This document shows positions 45,101 through 53,126 of a stretch of 64,000 bases of DNA, piece after piece. The notes below the pieces were generated by a model. It saw only the letters and a list, made by a program, of their open reading frames with translations, was not told the origin of the DNA and did no database searches. The position numbers and the translations under genes were made by a program. Positions within the stretch are counted from its first letter, which is position 1; every line of letters begins with the position of its first letter. Origin of the DNA: Chitinophagaceae bacterium (lineage in GTDB: Bacteria > Bacteroidota > Bacteroidia > Chitinophagales > Chitinophagaceae); assembly GCA_947455215.1 (NCBI GenBank), contig CANGNA010000009.1, positions 23,320 to 87,319 on the forward strand, written 5' to 3'.

Positions 45101-46955
45101 GGTTGCTGTACAGCAGGTGGGCTGTAGCGTTGATCTTTATCTTCTTCAGATCATTATAGTCGAAACCTCCGTTGAAGTCGAGGGCCAGGTTAGGATCATC
45201 TACCAGCAGTTTACCGTCGAACTGTTTCTTGCCCAATGTACCCTGCGTAGTAATGTTGTGGTAGGCGTAATTGTTCAGGTTCAGCTCTGCAATGGTACCG
45301 TTAAGATCAATGGCCAGGTTCTCGGGGTCGAAAGAGCGGCCGGAGATACTTTCCCTGCAGGTAAGGCTACCCACCGCAGGCATGTTCAGCAACATGCCCA
45401 GCTGTAGTTTATCTGTAGCCACGGTGCCGGAGTAGGTAGCTTCCTTGCTTTTAAAGCCTTTTATATTCAGCTTTACATTGTCGGCCAGTATATTGCCCAG
45501 GTTGGTGGTCAACGTGCCGTTCACTGCGAAATTATCTATATAGCCATCGTAACTACCATTAAAGTACGCATGGGTCAGCTGCGAGACAGACAGGTTGGGA
45601 TTGATTTTCAGTGAGGGCGCATATTTCAGAATGCCATTGCCGCTGGTCAGCAGCTCGGCATTGTTCCAGGTGATGTGTGTGGTGTATATATCGGGCAGGC
45701 CCTTCATGGTTATGGCACCCTTGGCTACGTTCACGCCGTCGGTCACTACGAGGTGGTCCGCACTCAGGTCGGCCACAGTGCCGCGCCCGTTGCCGCTGGC
45801 CTGCACTATGGCGGGCAGGTTGTGCATCTCCGGGGCAAAGTAAGCTATGTCCCGGCTATCGATAGTGGCATTGCGCATGCGGCCCACCATTACTACCCGG
45901 TCTATATACTCCAGAAAGTCGGGGAAGCGGCGGTAGTGCATCGCGTAGTATTCGCGTATCTTGCTGTAGCCGGTCTCCAGGTACAGTTCATCGCAAATAC
46001 TGGCCACCGGCGATACGGTGATCTTACTGCGCAACTCTTTTATGGTGATGCCGCAGCGCTCATGCGCATACAGGTGTTGAGCGGTACCACGTACGGTATC
46101 GCCAACAATATTGGCATCTGTTACCAGGCATTTGATATGCGTGATGTCCAGGTGGTCCTCATCGAACAAGCCGGGCACGGGCACCTTATCATTAGCGGTC
46201 AGCTTTACGCGGCATTCATCAAGGGCAATGGTTTTGGCGGTGATATGCCATTTATCTTCGTTGAAAGGGGTAGTATCTACCGGCCTTACATAGCCGGGAG
46301 CACGAACCGTCTTTGGCTTGCCTGCCTCGTATTCCTTTATGGCTATAAGTATATTGCTGCCATCTATTCGATCTATGGCCAATTCTTTTTTGGCGATGTC
46401 CAGGTTGCGGGCGTTGATGGCAAATGAACCCAGATCAAAGTCAAGGTCTTCACCGCCCCAAGCATCGTCCATATGGAAACGTACATTGTTGAGCACGATC
46501 TTTTCGAGGTCGAAGCTGATCTTTTTAGAGGTGTCGGACTTAGATGCTTTTTCGTTGGTGCCAAAGGCCTTCTCTATAAAGTCGTAGTTCCAGCCCGGTG
46601 AAGTAGCGGTGCGGTACAGGTGAGCGTAGGCGTTGCCCAGCTTCAGGTAGTGCAGTACGGGCTTGTCTTTGAATACGAACCAATCTGTTATCTGCACAGT
46701 AGCCTCGCCGGCATACAGCAGGGTATCGTGCGCCTGGTCTTCAATATAAACGCCGTTGAGGGAAAGGTGGTTGAGCAGGTCGACACGCACATGGTCTATG
46801 GTGACCCTGGTCTTCATTTTTTCCGACAAATACTTTGCTGACCTATGGGCAATATAATTCTGTACCGGCGTGGTGTTGATGAGCACTACCGAAAGGATAA
46901 GGAGCAGCACCAGCGTGAGCAAGGTGTACCCTGATATTTTGAGAAACTTCCTCAG
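42135..46955 (-). CDS. TamB-like translocation/assembly or lipid-transport protein
   Basis: About 1,600 residues. One N-terminal membrane helix, then a very long beta-rich region ending in a TamB/DUF490 domain (about the last 400 residues, with LLHMRGTLNNPLLTFDMDL and VKVGLSHPFLNDRLDVQVG-like stretches). It bridges inner and outer membrane; relatives work in barrel assembly or phospholipid transport. Start problem: TTG at 46922 cuts the helix, while the frame upstream (RKFLKISGYTLLTLVLLL) looks like the true N-terminus and could begin at CTG 46955. TAG lies at 46961-46959, and ATGs further up are in the same frame. Coordinates use the CTG. Confidence 0.88.
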   Translation of the reverse strand: MRKFLKISGYTLLTLVLLLILSVVLINTTPVQNYIAHRSAKYLSEKMKTRVTIDHVRVDLLNHLSLNGVYIEDQAHDTLLYAGEATVQITDWFVFKDKPVLHYLKLGNAYAHLYRTATSPGWNYDFIEKAFGTNEKASKSDTSKKISFDLEKIVLNNVRFHMDDAWGGEDLDFDLGSFAINARNLDIAKKELAIDRIDGSNILIAIKEYEAGKPKTVRAPGYVRPVDTTPFNEDKWHITAKTIALDECRVKLTANDKVPVPGLFDEDHLDITHIKCLVTDANIVGDTVRGTAQHLYAHERCGITIKELRSKITVSPVASICDELYLETGYSKIREYYAMHYRRFPDFLEYIDRVVMVGRMRNATIDSRDIAYFAPEMHNLPAIVQASGNGRGTVADLSADHLVVTDGVNVAKGAITMKGLPDIYTTHITWNNAELLTSGNGILKYAPSLKINPNLSVSQLTHAYFNGSYDGYIDNFAVNGTLTTNLGNILADNVKLNIKGFKSKEATYSGTVATDKLQLGMLLNMPAVGSLTCRESISGRSFDPENLAIDLNGTIAELNLNNYAYHNITTQGTLGKKQFDGKLLVDDPNLALDFNGGFDYNDLKKIKINATAHLLYSNLKALNLTRDTVTTAADFDLDCTGSNIDNFFGYARLYNIDLRRNAHKVAVDSIFLHSTLGNDGYKELTIESNDITADIKGTYLLSGLPQSAQYYLSKYIPNYINAPVKFPPDQNLEFSIRTRNIDSLLAVTVDNVKGFDTSVISGSFNTTAQKLTLNATIPYGSIGRFHMSNIAINGDGNLDHIALTTNIENVAIGDSFINSSLSLTTTLANDSLNFTVATTAPDTSSAITLNGQILARKDSLFLSILPSEFFLNRARWDIAGGSRVTYTKDFLQVENILLSSGLQRVSANTTLLQDDQRLTITTENLDVGQLGYWVGLSPYQPDGRINGTISIEKIFKNIFIGANMKATDVKFGSDTVGTITLIGYYDGSRKLVNLDPQTGIYRGNSSIVASGNISFDSVNNQKLDGNVIFNNAQTAWASPFLTDIFSHLGGTVNGNLAFRGTSFDPVIDGTLNLANGAMKVDYMGTYYTIPSATVRIDNHKIDFGRIQAYDVNNNQALVTGYFSHDLFRDMKMHVTVRSPKFEVMKLTANDNNMFYGNVIAGMDSFTVRGTFNYVKLHAYNVYPADRSRLFIPVSTAGSISTYSFVTFKSYGKNQAPVKRPKRFKLDLDIDANLNDLAEMTIVLDPAAGDAISAHGTGNIQLSMPSSNDMRITGTYAINDGTYDFTFKNLEYRRQFILNQGSTINFTGPFFETEMNVDATYSKRVRLYDLLTDAEINNAGLTDDEKAKAKIPETVNVLLHMRGTLNNPLLTFDMDLAEKRSVGTYAYTKFNNLNRDDRQKLEQVGSLLLIGSFIPSDGLATTGAARSTAMTNVGQLLSSTASLGLTTLVTNLLKDKKLNVDVKYNNYNLNDQSNIGINRNSIKVGLSHPFLNDRLDVQVGSTSDWGRPTSSATSANTFNITGDFRVQYLLNPTSGLRLNAFRTSDYDVVQDKDITRGGVGMSWRKSFDSFSDLLKSNKKLEKEREDDLKKQYASDSATKTEVLKKDQ

Positions 46956-47153
46956 ACCCTATATGTTATTGGCGTTGTTTAAATAAGCCATCATGCAAAT
47001 ATAACCTGCAGGCGCCAACTTATTTAGTCTCAAATCGTTAAAAACAACATAGGTGTAGCAACAATCGGGCCATTTATGTATCCTGTTTATTAAAAAGCTA
47101 CTAACTTACAGCCCCGGCAACGGCATAAGCCGATGTATAAAAAAATCTATAAA

Positions 47154-49265
47154 ATGAGAACAGGCATACTTTGCGGCTCGTTACTGATAACGTTTATGAC
47201 AACCAATGCACAGCAGATGAATCTGAGGTACCCGGTGACCAGGAAGGTGGAGCAAACTGATAACTACTTCGGCACCGCAGTAAGCGACCCTTACCGCTGG
47301 CTGGAAGACGACCGTGCAGAAGATACCAAGGCATGGGTAGTGGCGCAGAACAACACCACCAACGCTTACCTGGCCCAGATACCCTTCAGGGATGCGATAA
47401 AGGCAAGACTGAAGGAATTATGGAATTATGAGAAGTACACAGCCCCGTTCAAAGAAGGTGGTTATACTTACTTCTATAAGAACGACGGCTTACAGAACCA
47501 GTATATACTCTACAGGCAGAAGGGCAATGGCGCGCCGGAGGTGTTCCTGGACCCAAATAAATTCTCGAGCGATGGCACATCGTCGCTACAGGGTATAGAG
47601 TTTACCAAGGATGGCTCTATGGCGGCCTGCCAGGTGTCAGACGGCGGATCGGACTGGAGGAAGGTATTTGTGCTGGATACAAAGACAAAGAACATTGTGG
47701 GAGATACCATGCACGACATCAAGTTCAGCGGGCTGAGCTGGAAGGGTAATGATGGTTTTTACTACAGCAGCTACGATAAGCCAAAGGGCAGTGAGCTATC
47801 GGCAAAGACAGAGATGCACAAGTTGTATTACCACAAGATAGGCACGCCGCAAAGCAGCGATAAGCTGATATTTGGCGGTGAGCAAATGGTGCGCAGGTAC
47901 ATAGGTGCCGGTGTTACAGAAGACCAGAAGTACCTGGTGATATCGGCAGCTAATGCTACCTATGGCAATGAGCTGTATGTGCAGAGCCTTACGGAGCCTA
48001 ATGCGCCGATAAAGCCAATAGTTACCGGCTTTGAGAATGAGCACAGCGTGACCTATTCTGAAGGTAACACCCTGTATATTGAGACCAACCTGAACGCACC
48101 CAACCACCGCCTGGTGAAAGTGGATATCCATAACCTGGCCACTAATACGTGGAAAGACGTGATCAAAGAAGATAAGTTCCCGCTGACTGTGAGCACGGGT
48201 GGTGGTAAGTTCTTTGCCCATTACCTGAAGGATGCGGTATCGGAGGTGGTACAGTACGATCTTGCAGGCAAGAAAGAGAAGGTGATCAAACTGCCGGGAT
48301 TAGGCACTGCCAGCGGCTTTGGTGGCAAGAAGGAAGAGATGGAGACCTATTACACGTTCACTTCGTACATCTATCCGCCAACCATCTTTAAGTATGATAT
48401 CAAGACAGGTGCTTCATCGGTGTACAAGCAATCCAACGTGAAGTTTGACCCTACACAGTATGAGAGCAAGCAGGTGTTCTATACGTCTAAGGATGGTACT
48501 AAGATACCGATGATCATGACCTGGAAGAAGGGTATGAAGCAGAACGGTAAGAACCCAACTATGTTGTATGGCTATGGTGGCTTCAACATCAGCATGACAC
48601 CGGCGTTTAGTGTAAGCAACCTGGTGTTCCTGGAGAATGGTGGCATCTACTGCGTGGCCAACCTGCGCGGTGGTGGTGAGTATGGCGACACATGGCATAA
48701 TGCCGGCACCAAGATGCACAAGCAGAATGTATTTGACGACTTTATAGCTGCGGGTGAATACCTGGTAAAGGAGAACTACACCTCTAAAGATTACCTGGCC
48801 ATTTCGGGTGGTTCTAATGGTGGCCTGCTGGTAGGCGCATGTCTTACCCAGCGTCCTGACCTGTTCAAGGTTTGTTTCCCTGCTGTTGGTGTGCTGGATA
48901 TGCTGCGCTATAATAAGTTTACCGCGGGTGCAGGCTGGGCATATGATTATGGTACTGCGGAGGATAGCAAGGAAATGTTTGAGTACCTGTATAAATACTC
49001 GCCTGTCCACAATGCTAAAAAGGGCACCTGCTACCCGGCAACTATGGTACTTACCGGCGACCACGACGATAGGGTAGTTCCTGCGCATTCGTTCAAGTTT
49101 GGTGCAGCATTGCAGGAAGCGCAGGGTTGTAATAAGCCAGTGCTCGTGCGCATAGAGACCAATGCCGGCCACGGTGCAGGTAAGCCAACTGATAAGCTGA
49201 TAGCTGAACAGGCTGATAAGTGGGCATTCATGTTGTATAATATGGGGCTGACATACGGCAAGTAA
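47154..49265 (+). CDS. Prolyl oligopeptidase (S9A)
   Basis: 703 residues from ATG at 47154, which gives the signal peptide MRTGILCGSLLITFMTTNAQ; an earlier ATG at 47133 is possible. It has the YPVTRKVEQTDNYFG and DPYRWLEDD start and a seven-bladed propeller. The hydrolase domain carries Ser in SGGSNGGLLVG (residue 554), Asp in GDHDDRVVP and His in NAGHGAG. It cleaves peptides after proline in the periplasm. Divergent from the TamB-like gene; terminator after the stop. Confidence 0.95.
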   Translation: MRTGILCGSLLITFMTTNAQQMNLRYPVTRKVEQTDNYFGTAVSDPYRWLEDDRAEDTKAWVVAQNNTTNAYLAQIPFRDAIKARLKELWNYEKYTAPFKEGGYTYFYKNDGLQNQYILYRQKGNGAPEVFLDPNKFSSDGTSSLQGIEFTKDGSMAACQVSDGGSDWRKVFVLDTKTKNIVGDTMHDIKFSGLSWKGNDGFYYSSYDKPKGSELSAKTEMHKLYYHKIGTPQSSDKLIFGGEQMVRRYIGAGVTEDQKYLVISAANATYGNELYVQSLTEPNAPIKPIVTGFENEHSVTYSEGNTLYIETNLNAPNHRLVKVDIHNLATNTWKDVIKEDKFPLTVSTGGGKFFAHYLKDAVSEVVQYDLAGKKEKVIKLPGLGTASGFGGKKEEMETYYTFTSYIYPPTIFKYDIKTGASSVYKQSNVKFDPTQYESKQVFYTSKDGTKIPMIMTWKKGMKQNGKNPTMLYGYGGFNISMTPAFSVSNLVFLENGGIYCVANLRGGGEYGDTWHNAGTKMHKQNVFDDFIAAGEYLVKENYTSKDYLAISGGSNGGLLVGACLTQRPDLFKVCFPAVGVLDMLRYNKFTAGAGWAYDYGTAEDSKEMFEYLYKYSPVHNAKKGTCYPATMVLTGDHDDRVVPAHSFKFGAALQEAQGCNKPVLVRIETNAGHGAGKPTDKLIAEQADKWAFMLYNMGLTYGK

Positions 49266-49287
49266 TTTGCTTCCTGATATTTAAGCA

Positions 49288-49319
49288 AGCAGCGGCGCCT
49301 ATGTGCCGCTGCTTTTTTA
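49288..49319 (+). terminator. Terminator after prolyl oligopeptidase gene
   Basis: AGCAGCGGC (49288-49296) and GCCGCTGCT (49305-49313), 8-base loop, T7. Confidence 0.85.
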
Positions 49320-49323
49320 TGGG

Positions 49324-51057
49324 CTATCTTTTCTTGCCGAATATCTTTCTTAAAATACCTTTCTTTTCCGGGTTTTGTTTTTCCTGTATATTGGCTACGA
49401 GGTCGGGGGCGCGCAGGGCAGTATTTTTGGCGCCCTGGAATATGTTCTTCCAAATGAGGTTGAAGAAGCCTTTGTAGGCATCGCGCTTTACATAGGTGGT
49501 CATGTGGCGCACTTCTTTGCCGGGCATGGGATTGGCGGGGAACAGCGCCAGTTTGTTGGCCAGGAAGGAGAGCATGCCAATACCCTTGGGTTCTCCTTTG
49601 TCTTTCTCATCGCCCAGGCGGAGGAAGGCCAGTTCCAGCCCGTCGTATAGCATGGTGATATTGCCCTTGCCGTAGGTCTCATTGCCTTCTATATGCATAT
49701 CCAGTTGCGACATATTGAATGTTCTTACTTCAGTTAAGGCAAGTGCTTTGGTGGTCTGGTTGATGTCCCCGGCATGTATATTTTTAACTGTGCCATCAAG
49801 GGTGAAGTAGCCCTTGGGGTCTGATAGAGAAAACTGGAAATTGGCGGTGAGGCGCGCATTTTGCTGGTATTTTCCGTCGAGCGTTACATTGCATTTGTCG
49901 TTCTTGCCGATGATGGTGTCTATGTTAGTTACGTTTTTCATTGTGCCTTTTATGTGCACGAATGTTATGGTGGCTTCTTTGCTGGTTATCTCGTTCTGCT
50001 CGGTATAACTGAATTGGCCGTCGTTCACCACCAGGCGCCGCACATTGGTCTTCAGGCCGAGTGACCGCAGCAATTGGTGCGGATAGTTGCCTACTTTGCT
50101 GGTGCGCGATGCCGGATATTTACGGCTGAAATAAAGTGACAGCTGCGGGTTGTACATGGTCATGGTGTCGGTCTCCAGTTGCCTGCCGTTGATGAGGTCT
50201 TTCCAGTTGATACCAGAGAACCTGATACGGGGGAAGTGGAAGTCGTATATCTCTTTTTGCTCGCCAAAGCGCTTGTAAAATTCTTCTTTCTTGCCCACCA
50301 GTTTCAGCTGCATGTGCTCCAGTATTAGGTCGCGCTGGCCGGTGGAGAAGCCTATGCCAGCCGATGACATAGTATACGATCCATTCTCTTTCTGGTAAAA
50401 GAAGCTATCGAAATTGACCACGCTGTTGTGCGCAAAGAAAAATGCGCTGGTGTCCAGGCCTATTTTGGTGTCCAGCAGCCAATCGTTCAGTTCTATTTTG
50501 CCGCCTTTTACCCGTAGTTTGAATTTGTTGTCTTCTTCAGCGTAGCTGTAAGCGATATCCGGGTTGTTGATGATGATCTTTCCGGCGCGGATGACCAACG
50601 GCTTTTTGCCGCTCTTTTTCATGCGGCTGGTATCCTCGCGCGGCCGCCCTTCGAACAAGGTAGACGGGTTGTTGATGGTGAGGTAACTGCACTTGAAGGT
50701 ATTGTCTGATGCCAGTGCCTTCCAGTTTACCCCGCCTGCAAATGCCTCGGGTACGGTGAAGTTGTAGGTGGTGCGCGGGCATATGTTCTTGCTTTTTAGC
50801 TCGGCTACTTTTCTTGGATCGGCGTAAAAGTGTACGTTTTTAAGGGTCACCTTTCGGGTGAGGATGTTGATACTGATATCGCCCAGCTCTACGCGGTACA
50901 GGCTATCGGTGTTTTCAGCTACCATGGCGGGCAGGCGTGCCATAATAATGCCCTTGTAGTTGTGAGCTATCCATATGGATGCACCTGCGGTAAGCGCCAG
51001 GATGAACCCAAAGATGCCGAGGATAATGTATAAGGCTTTTCGTCTATTTTTAACCAT
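49324..51057 (-). CDS. AsmA/DUF748-like single-pass envelope protein
   Basis: 577 residues. MVKNRRKALYIILGIFGFILALTAGASIWIA is a basic N-terminus plus one membrane helix. It is followed by a beta-rich periplasmic region with YRVELGDISINILTRKVTLKNVHF, the lead motif of AsmA-like proteins. The C-terminus is basic (ILRKIFGKKR). Probably a periplasm-spanning or outer-membrane-homeostasis factor of the same broad superfamily as the TamB-like protein 2.4 kb away. The family name is inferred from architecture. Confidence 0.68.
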   Translation of the reverse strand: MVKNRRKALYIILGIFGFILALTAGASIWIAHNYKGIIMARLPAMVAENTDSLYRVELGDISINILTRKVTLKNVHFYADPRKVAELKSKNICPRTTYNFTVPEAFAGGVNWKALASDNTFKCSYLTINNPSTLFEGRPREDTSRMKKSGKKPLVIRAGKIIINNPDIAYSYAEEDNKFKLRVKGGKIELNDWLLDTKIGLDTSAFFFAHNSVVNFDSFFYQKENGSYTMSSAGIGFSTGQRDLILEHMQLKLVGKKEEFYKRFGEQKEIYDFHFPRIRFSGINWKDLINGRQLETDTMTMYNPQLSLYFSRKYPASRTSKVGNYPHQLLRSLGLKTNVRRLVVNDGQFSYTEQNEITSKEATITFVHIKGTMKNVTNIDTIIGKNDKCNVTLDGKYQQNARLTANFQFSLSDPKGYFTLDGTVKNIHAGDINQTTKALALTEVRTFNMSQLDMHIEGNETYGKGNITMLYDGLELAFLRLGDEKDKGEPKGIGMLSFLANKLALFPANPMPGKEVRHMTTYVKRDAYKGFFNLIWKNIFQGAKNTALRAPDLVANIQEKQNPEKKGILRKIFGKKR

Positions 51058-51114
51058 TTAGTTATTATAATGAGTAGGGGAAGGTAAAATCCGTGCCACC
51101 GCTTCGCGGAAACT

Positions 51115-51233
51115 CCAGGAACCAAATTCGAAACGCCAATAACCAGGTTACAAGAACCAAGTTCCAAATTCCAAGAACCAAGGACCAAGCATCAAGAACC
51201 AGGAACCATGGTTCAAAGTCCAGGTGCCAGAGA
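51115..51233. repeat. Degenerate tandem repeat with strict 7-bp period (CCAAGNN)
   Basis: Seventeen consecutive 7-base units in one phase: for example CCAGGAA, CCAAATT, CCAATAA, CCAGGTT, CCAAGTT, CCAAATT, CCAAGAA, CCAAGGA, CCAAGCA, TCAAGAA, CCAGGAA. Position 2-3 (CA) is nearly invariant while positions 6-7 vary. The phase is kept across all units, which random A/C-rich DNA would not do. Confidence 0.75.
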
Positions 51234-51279
51234 CACAGATCCCGAGCGTTGTGTTGGCGGATGCAGGGGTTTATGCAGC

Positions 51280-51460
51280 ATCGGCAGAAAATATTTTTCT
51301 GAGGGTAAGTGGCAGTTTTACTTTAGGTAAGCGGTGTAATCTGCTGACCTGAAATATGTTGCTATATTAGTAAATTTTACATTTCTGCCGATGTGGCAAA
51401 AGTGGCAATTTTTTCTGCCGGTGGCAGTAGTTGCAAATAGCTTGTTGGGGGATGATGAAA
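51280..51460. repeat. Dispersed intergenic repeat, copy 2
   Basis: Collinear with 37083-37285 (copy 1): GGCAGTTTTACTTTAGGTAA, TGTAATC-GCTGA, ATTTCTGCCGATGTGGCAA, GGCAATTTTTTCTGCCGGTGGCA. The copies have diverged with small insertions, including an extra AAGTGGCA in copy 2. Confidence 0.6.
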
Positions 51461-51730
51461 TTGTGCGATGTGTAGTGCTGGCAAGGTGTTTCATAGTTAG
51501 CGGTTTAGGTTTATTTACCGGTGCAAGTTACAATAAATAGCCTGGGCAGCAAAAAAAACGGGTGTGATATTTGTTTTTCTGGTGTTATTTATAGCATTGT
51601 CTGAATCATGATATAGAGAATTCAGTTTGGTTAGTCCGGTTATTTCTTTTCAACATGTGCTGAGTATGGGTTGCTTAGTGCGCGATCACCCCCGACATTC
51701 GACAACGCGCTACGCTTGGTCGAATATCAT

Positions 51731-51750
51731 CCCCTCTTTGGCAAGAGGGG
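51731..51750. repeat. CCCCTCTT hairpin, REP-like
   Basis: Perfect 8-base-pair stem (51731-51738, 51743-51750) with TGGC loop, followed by a G-run. Related in layout to 29628-29660. Confidence 0.5.
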
Positions 51751-51788
51751 AGTGCTCATGTAGTTGGGGGGCTGGTTGGTTGTTGATA

Positions 51789-51821
51789 GTTGTGGCACAC
51801 TTTGGAAGTGTGCCACAACTG
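51789..51821. repeat. Perfect 15-bp inverted repeat
   Basis: Arms 51789-51803 and 51807-51821 are perfectly complementary with a TGG loop. No T-run and no adjoining gene end, so not a terminator in context. Confidence 0.65.
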
Positions 51822-52147
51822 GTGGTTTGGTTGACTTATGAAAGTTATTGTTTTATTAGTTTTTGTGTGGTTCTGTGGCGGTGGTGTTGGTGAATATATT
51901 CAGATGCGAAGTTGCTGCCCCTAATGCGCTCGGGAAAGGCTGGCAAGGTCCATGTTTTGTATTAGTGGTGGGATGATTACCGAGTCCCCCTTGTGAACAG
52001 GGGCCGGGTACTGAGACAATCGGCGAGGACATTGGGATACGGTAAGCCTGTTAGCAGAAGCAGCCAATGTACCAGGTTTACTGTTAATAATGTTGGTCTA
52101 TACCAAAATTTGTTGGCGGTAGGTCACGCATTTTTGCAAAAAAAATT

Positions 52148-53008
52148 ATGCTTAAATGGTTAGATACATCCGAATATTCGTTTGCTCATCGTTATTTTCA
52201 AGTTGGAGGGAATAAACTACATTATGTTGATGAGGGTCGGGGTGAGGTACTTTTATTTGTTCATGGTACGCCATCGTGGAGTTTTGACTGGCGGCATCTG
52301 ATCCGCCATTTTTCGGGATCGTATAGGTGTATTGCTATAGATCATATTGGTTTTGGTTTGTCGGACAAGCCTGATGGCTATGATTACTCTACTATAAATC
52401 ACAGCGAAACACTACGACGCTTTATAGAGCAGATGCAGCTGGATAACATAACGCTGATAGTTCATGATTTTGGTGGTCCTATCGGGTTGAATTTCGCGAT
52501 CAGCCATCCCGATAGCGTGATGCGTATAGTGGTGTTGAATAGTTGGCTGTGGAGCAGTGAAGGGGATGCCGAATACCGCAAGCTGAAAAGGATATTAAAG
52601 AGTCCGCTTTTGCCTTTTTTATATAAATACCTGAATTTTTCGGCCTGTTTTATTTTGCCAGCCTCTTTTGGAGATCATAAGTTGCATAAGCGTTTAACAG
52701 GGCAATATACGGGGCCGTTCAGGAATATACGGAGCCGCAAGGGGCCGTTGGCGTTTGCGCAAAGTTTACTTACCGATCAGCAGTGGTTTGAATCGCTATG
52801 GCGGAAAATTGAAATTATCTCTGATAAGCCGATCTTATTTGTGTGGGGCATGAAGGATAAGACAGTGCGCCCTAAATACCTGGACAAGTTCGTCTCCGGG
52901 TTCACTAATGCGCGTGTGACAAAACTGCCCGGCTGTGGCCATTTTCCGCAGGAAGAGGAGCCTGAAGAAGTGATAGAGGCGTTGCAAAATTTTTTAACTG
53001 GTTCATGA
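52148..53008 (+). CDS. Alpha/beta hydrolase, haloalkane dehalogenase/epoxide hydrolase-like
   Basis: 286 residues. Oxyanion-side HGTPSWSF (39-46). The nucleophile is Asp107 in VHDFGGPIG rather than serine, pointing to the dehalogenase/epoxide hydrolase branch. An acid lies in WGMKDKTVRP and the histidine in GCGHFPQEEEPE. Dehalogenases normally have tryptophan after the nucleophile (HDWG) to bind halide; here it is phenylalanine, so true dehalogenase activity is doubtful. It follows the repeat-rich tract and is somewhat AT-richer than its neighbours. ATG at 52148. Confidence 0.85.
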   Translation: MLKWLDTSEYSFAHRYFQVGGNKLHYVDEGRGEVLLFVHGTPSWSFDWRHLIRHFSGSYRCIAIDHIGFGLSDKPDGYDYSTINHSETLRRFIEQMQLDNITLIVHDFGGPIGLNFAISHPDSVMRIVVLNSWLWSSEGDAEYRKLKRILKSPLLPFLYKYLNFSACFILPASFGDHKLHKRLTGQYTGPFRNIRSRKGPLAFAQSLLTDQQWFESLWRKIEIISDKPILFVWGMKDKTVRPKYLDKFVSGFTNARVTKLPGCGHFPQEEEPEEVIEALQNFLTGS

Positions 53009-53099
53009 TGATACATGTGCACCGGTTCGGCATTTCAGCGTTCAGGTATTCTTGTCGTTCTTTTAACTATACCAATTATTAAGAGCGTTTGTTTTTTTC

Positions 53100-53107
53100 T
53101 ACCTTTG
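53100..53107 (+). promoter_or_regulatory. Aldolase gene promoter -7 element
   Basis: TACCTTTG followed by CGGGCAAACG, 19 bases before the ATG at 53127. Confidence 0.6.
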
Positions 53108-53126
53108 CGGGCAAACGATCATTTAC

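Larger units (their letters stand above)
51058..52147. other. 1.1 kb gene-free tract rich in repeats and hairpins
   Basis: No reading frame here has the codon pattern of a gene. In order it contains a period-7 repeat (51115-51233), copy 2 of the dispersed repeat (51280-51460), and an AT-rich stretch. Next are an inverted repeat ATTCGAC/GTCGAAT (51697-51725), the hairpins at 51731-51750 and 51789-51821, and a CCCC...GGGG palindrome near 51983-52004. Confidence 0.75.

Noticed and set aside
42654..46427. Many open frames on the plus strand, up to 343 codons, opposite the TamB-like gene
   Set aside because: They are antisense shadows of a long gene; they lack start context, are rich in unlikely residue runs, and the minus frame is continuous with a clear domain layout.
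51115..51233. Possible CRISPR array
   Set aside because: The units are 7 bases, degenerate and contiguous, with no spacers; no cas genes are present.
51627..51893. 88-codon frame in the gene-free tract
   Set aside because: It runs through several perfect hairpins and REP-like sequence and gives a composition unlike a protein.
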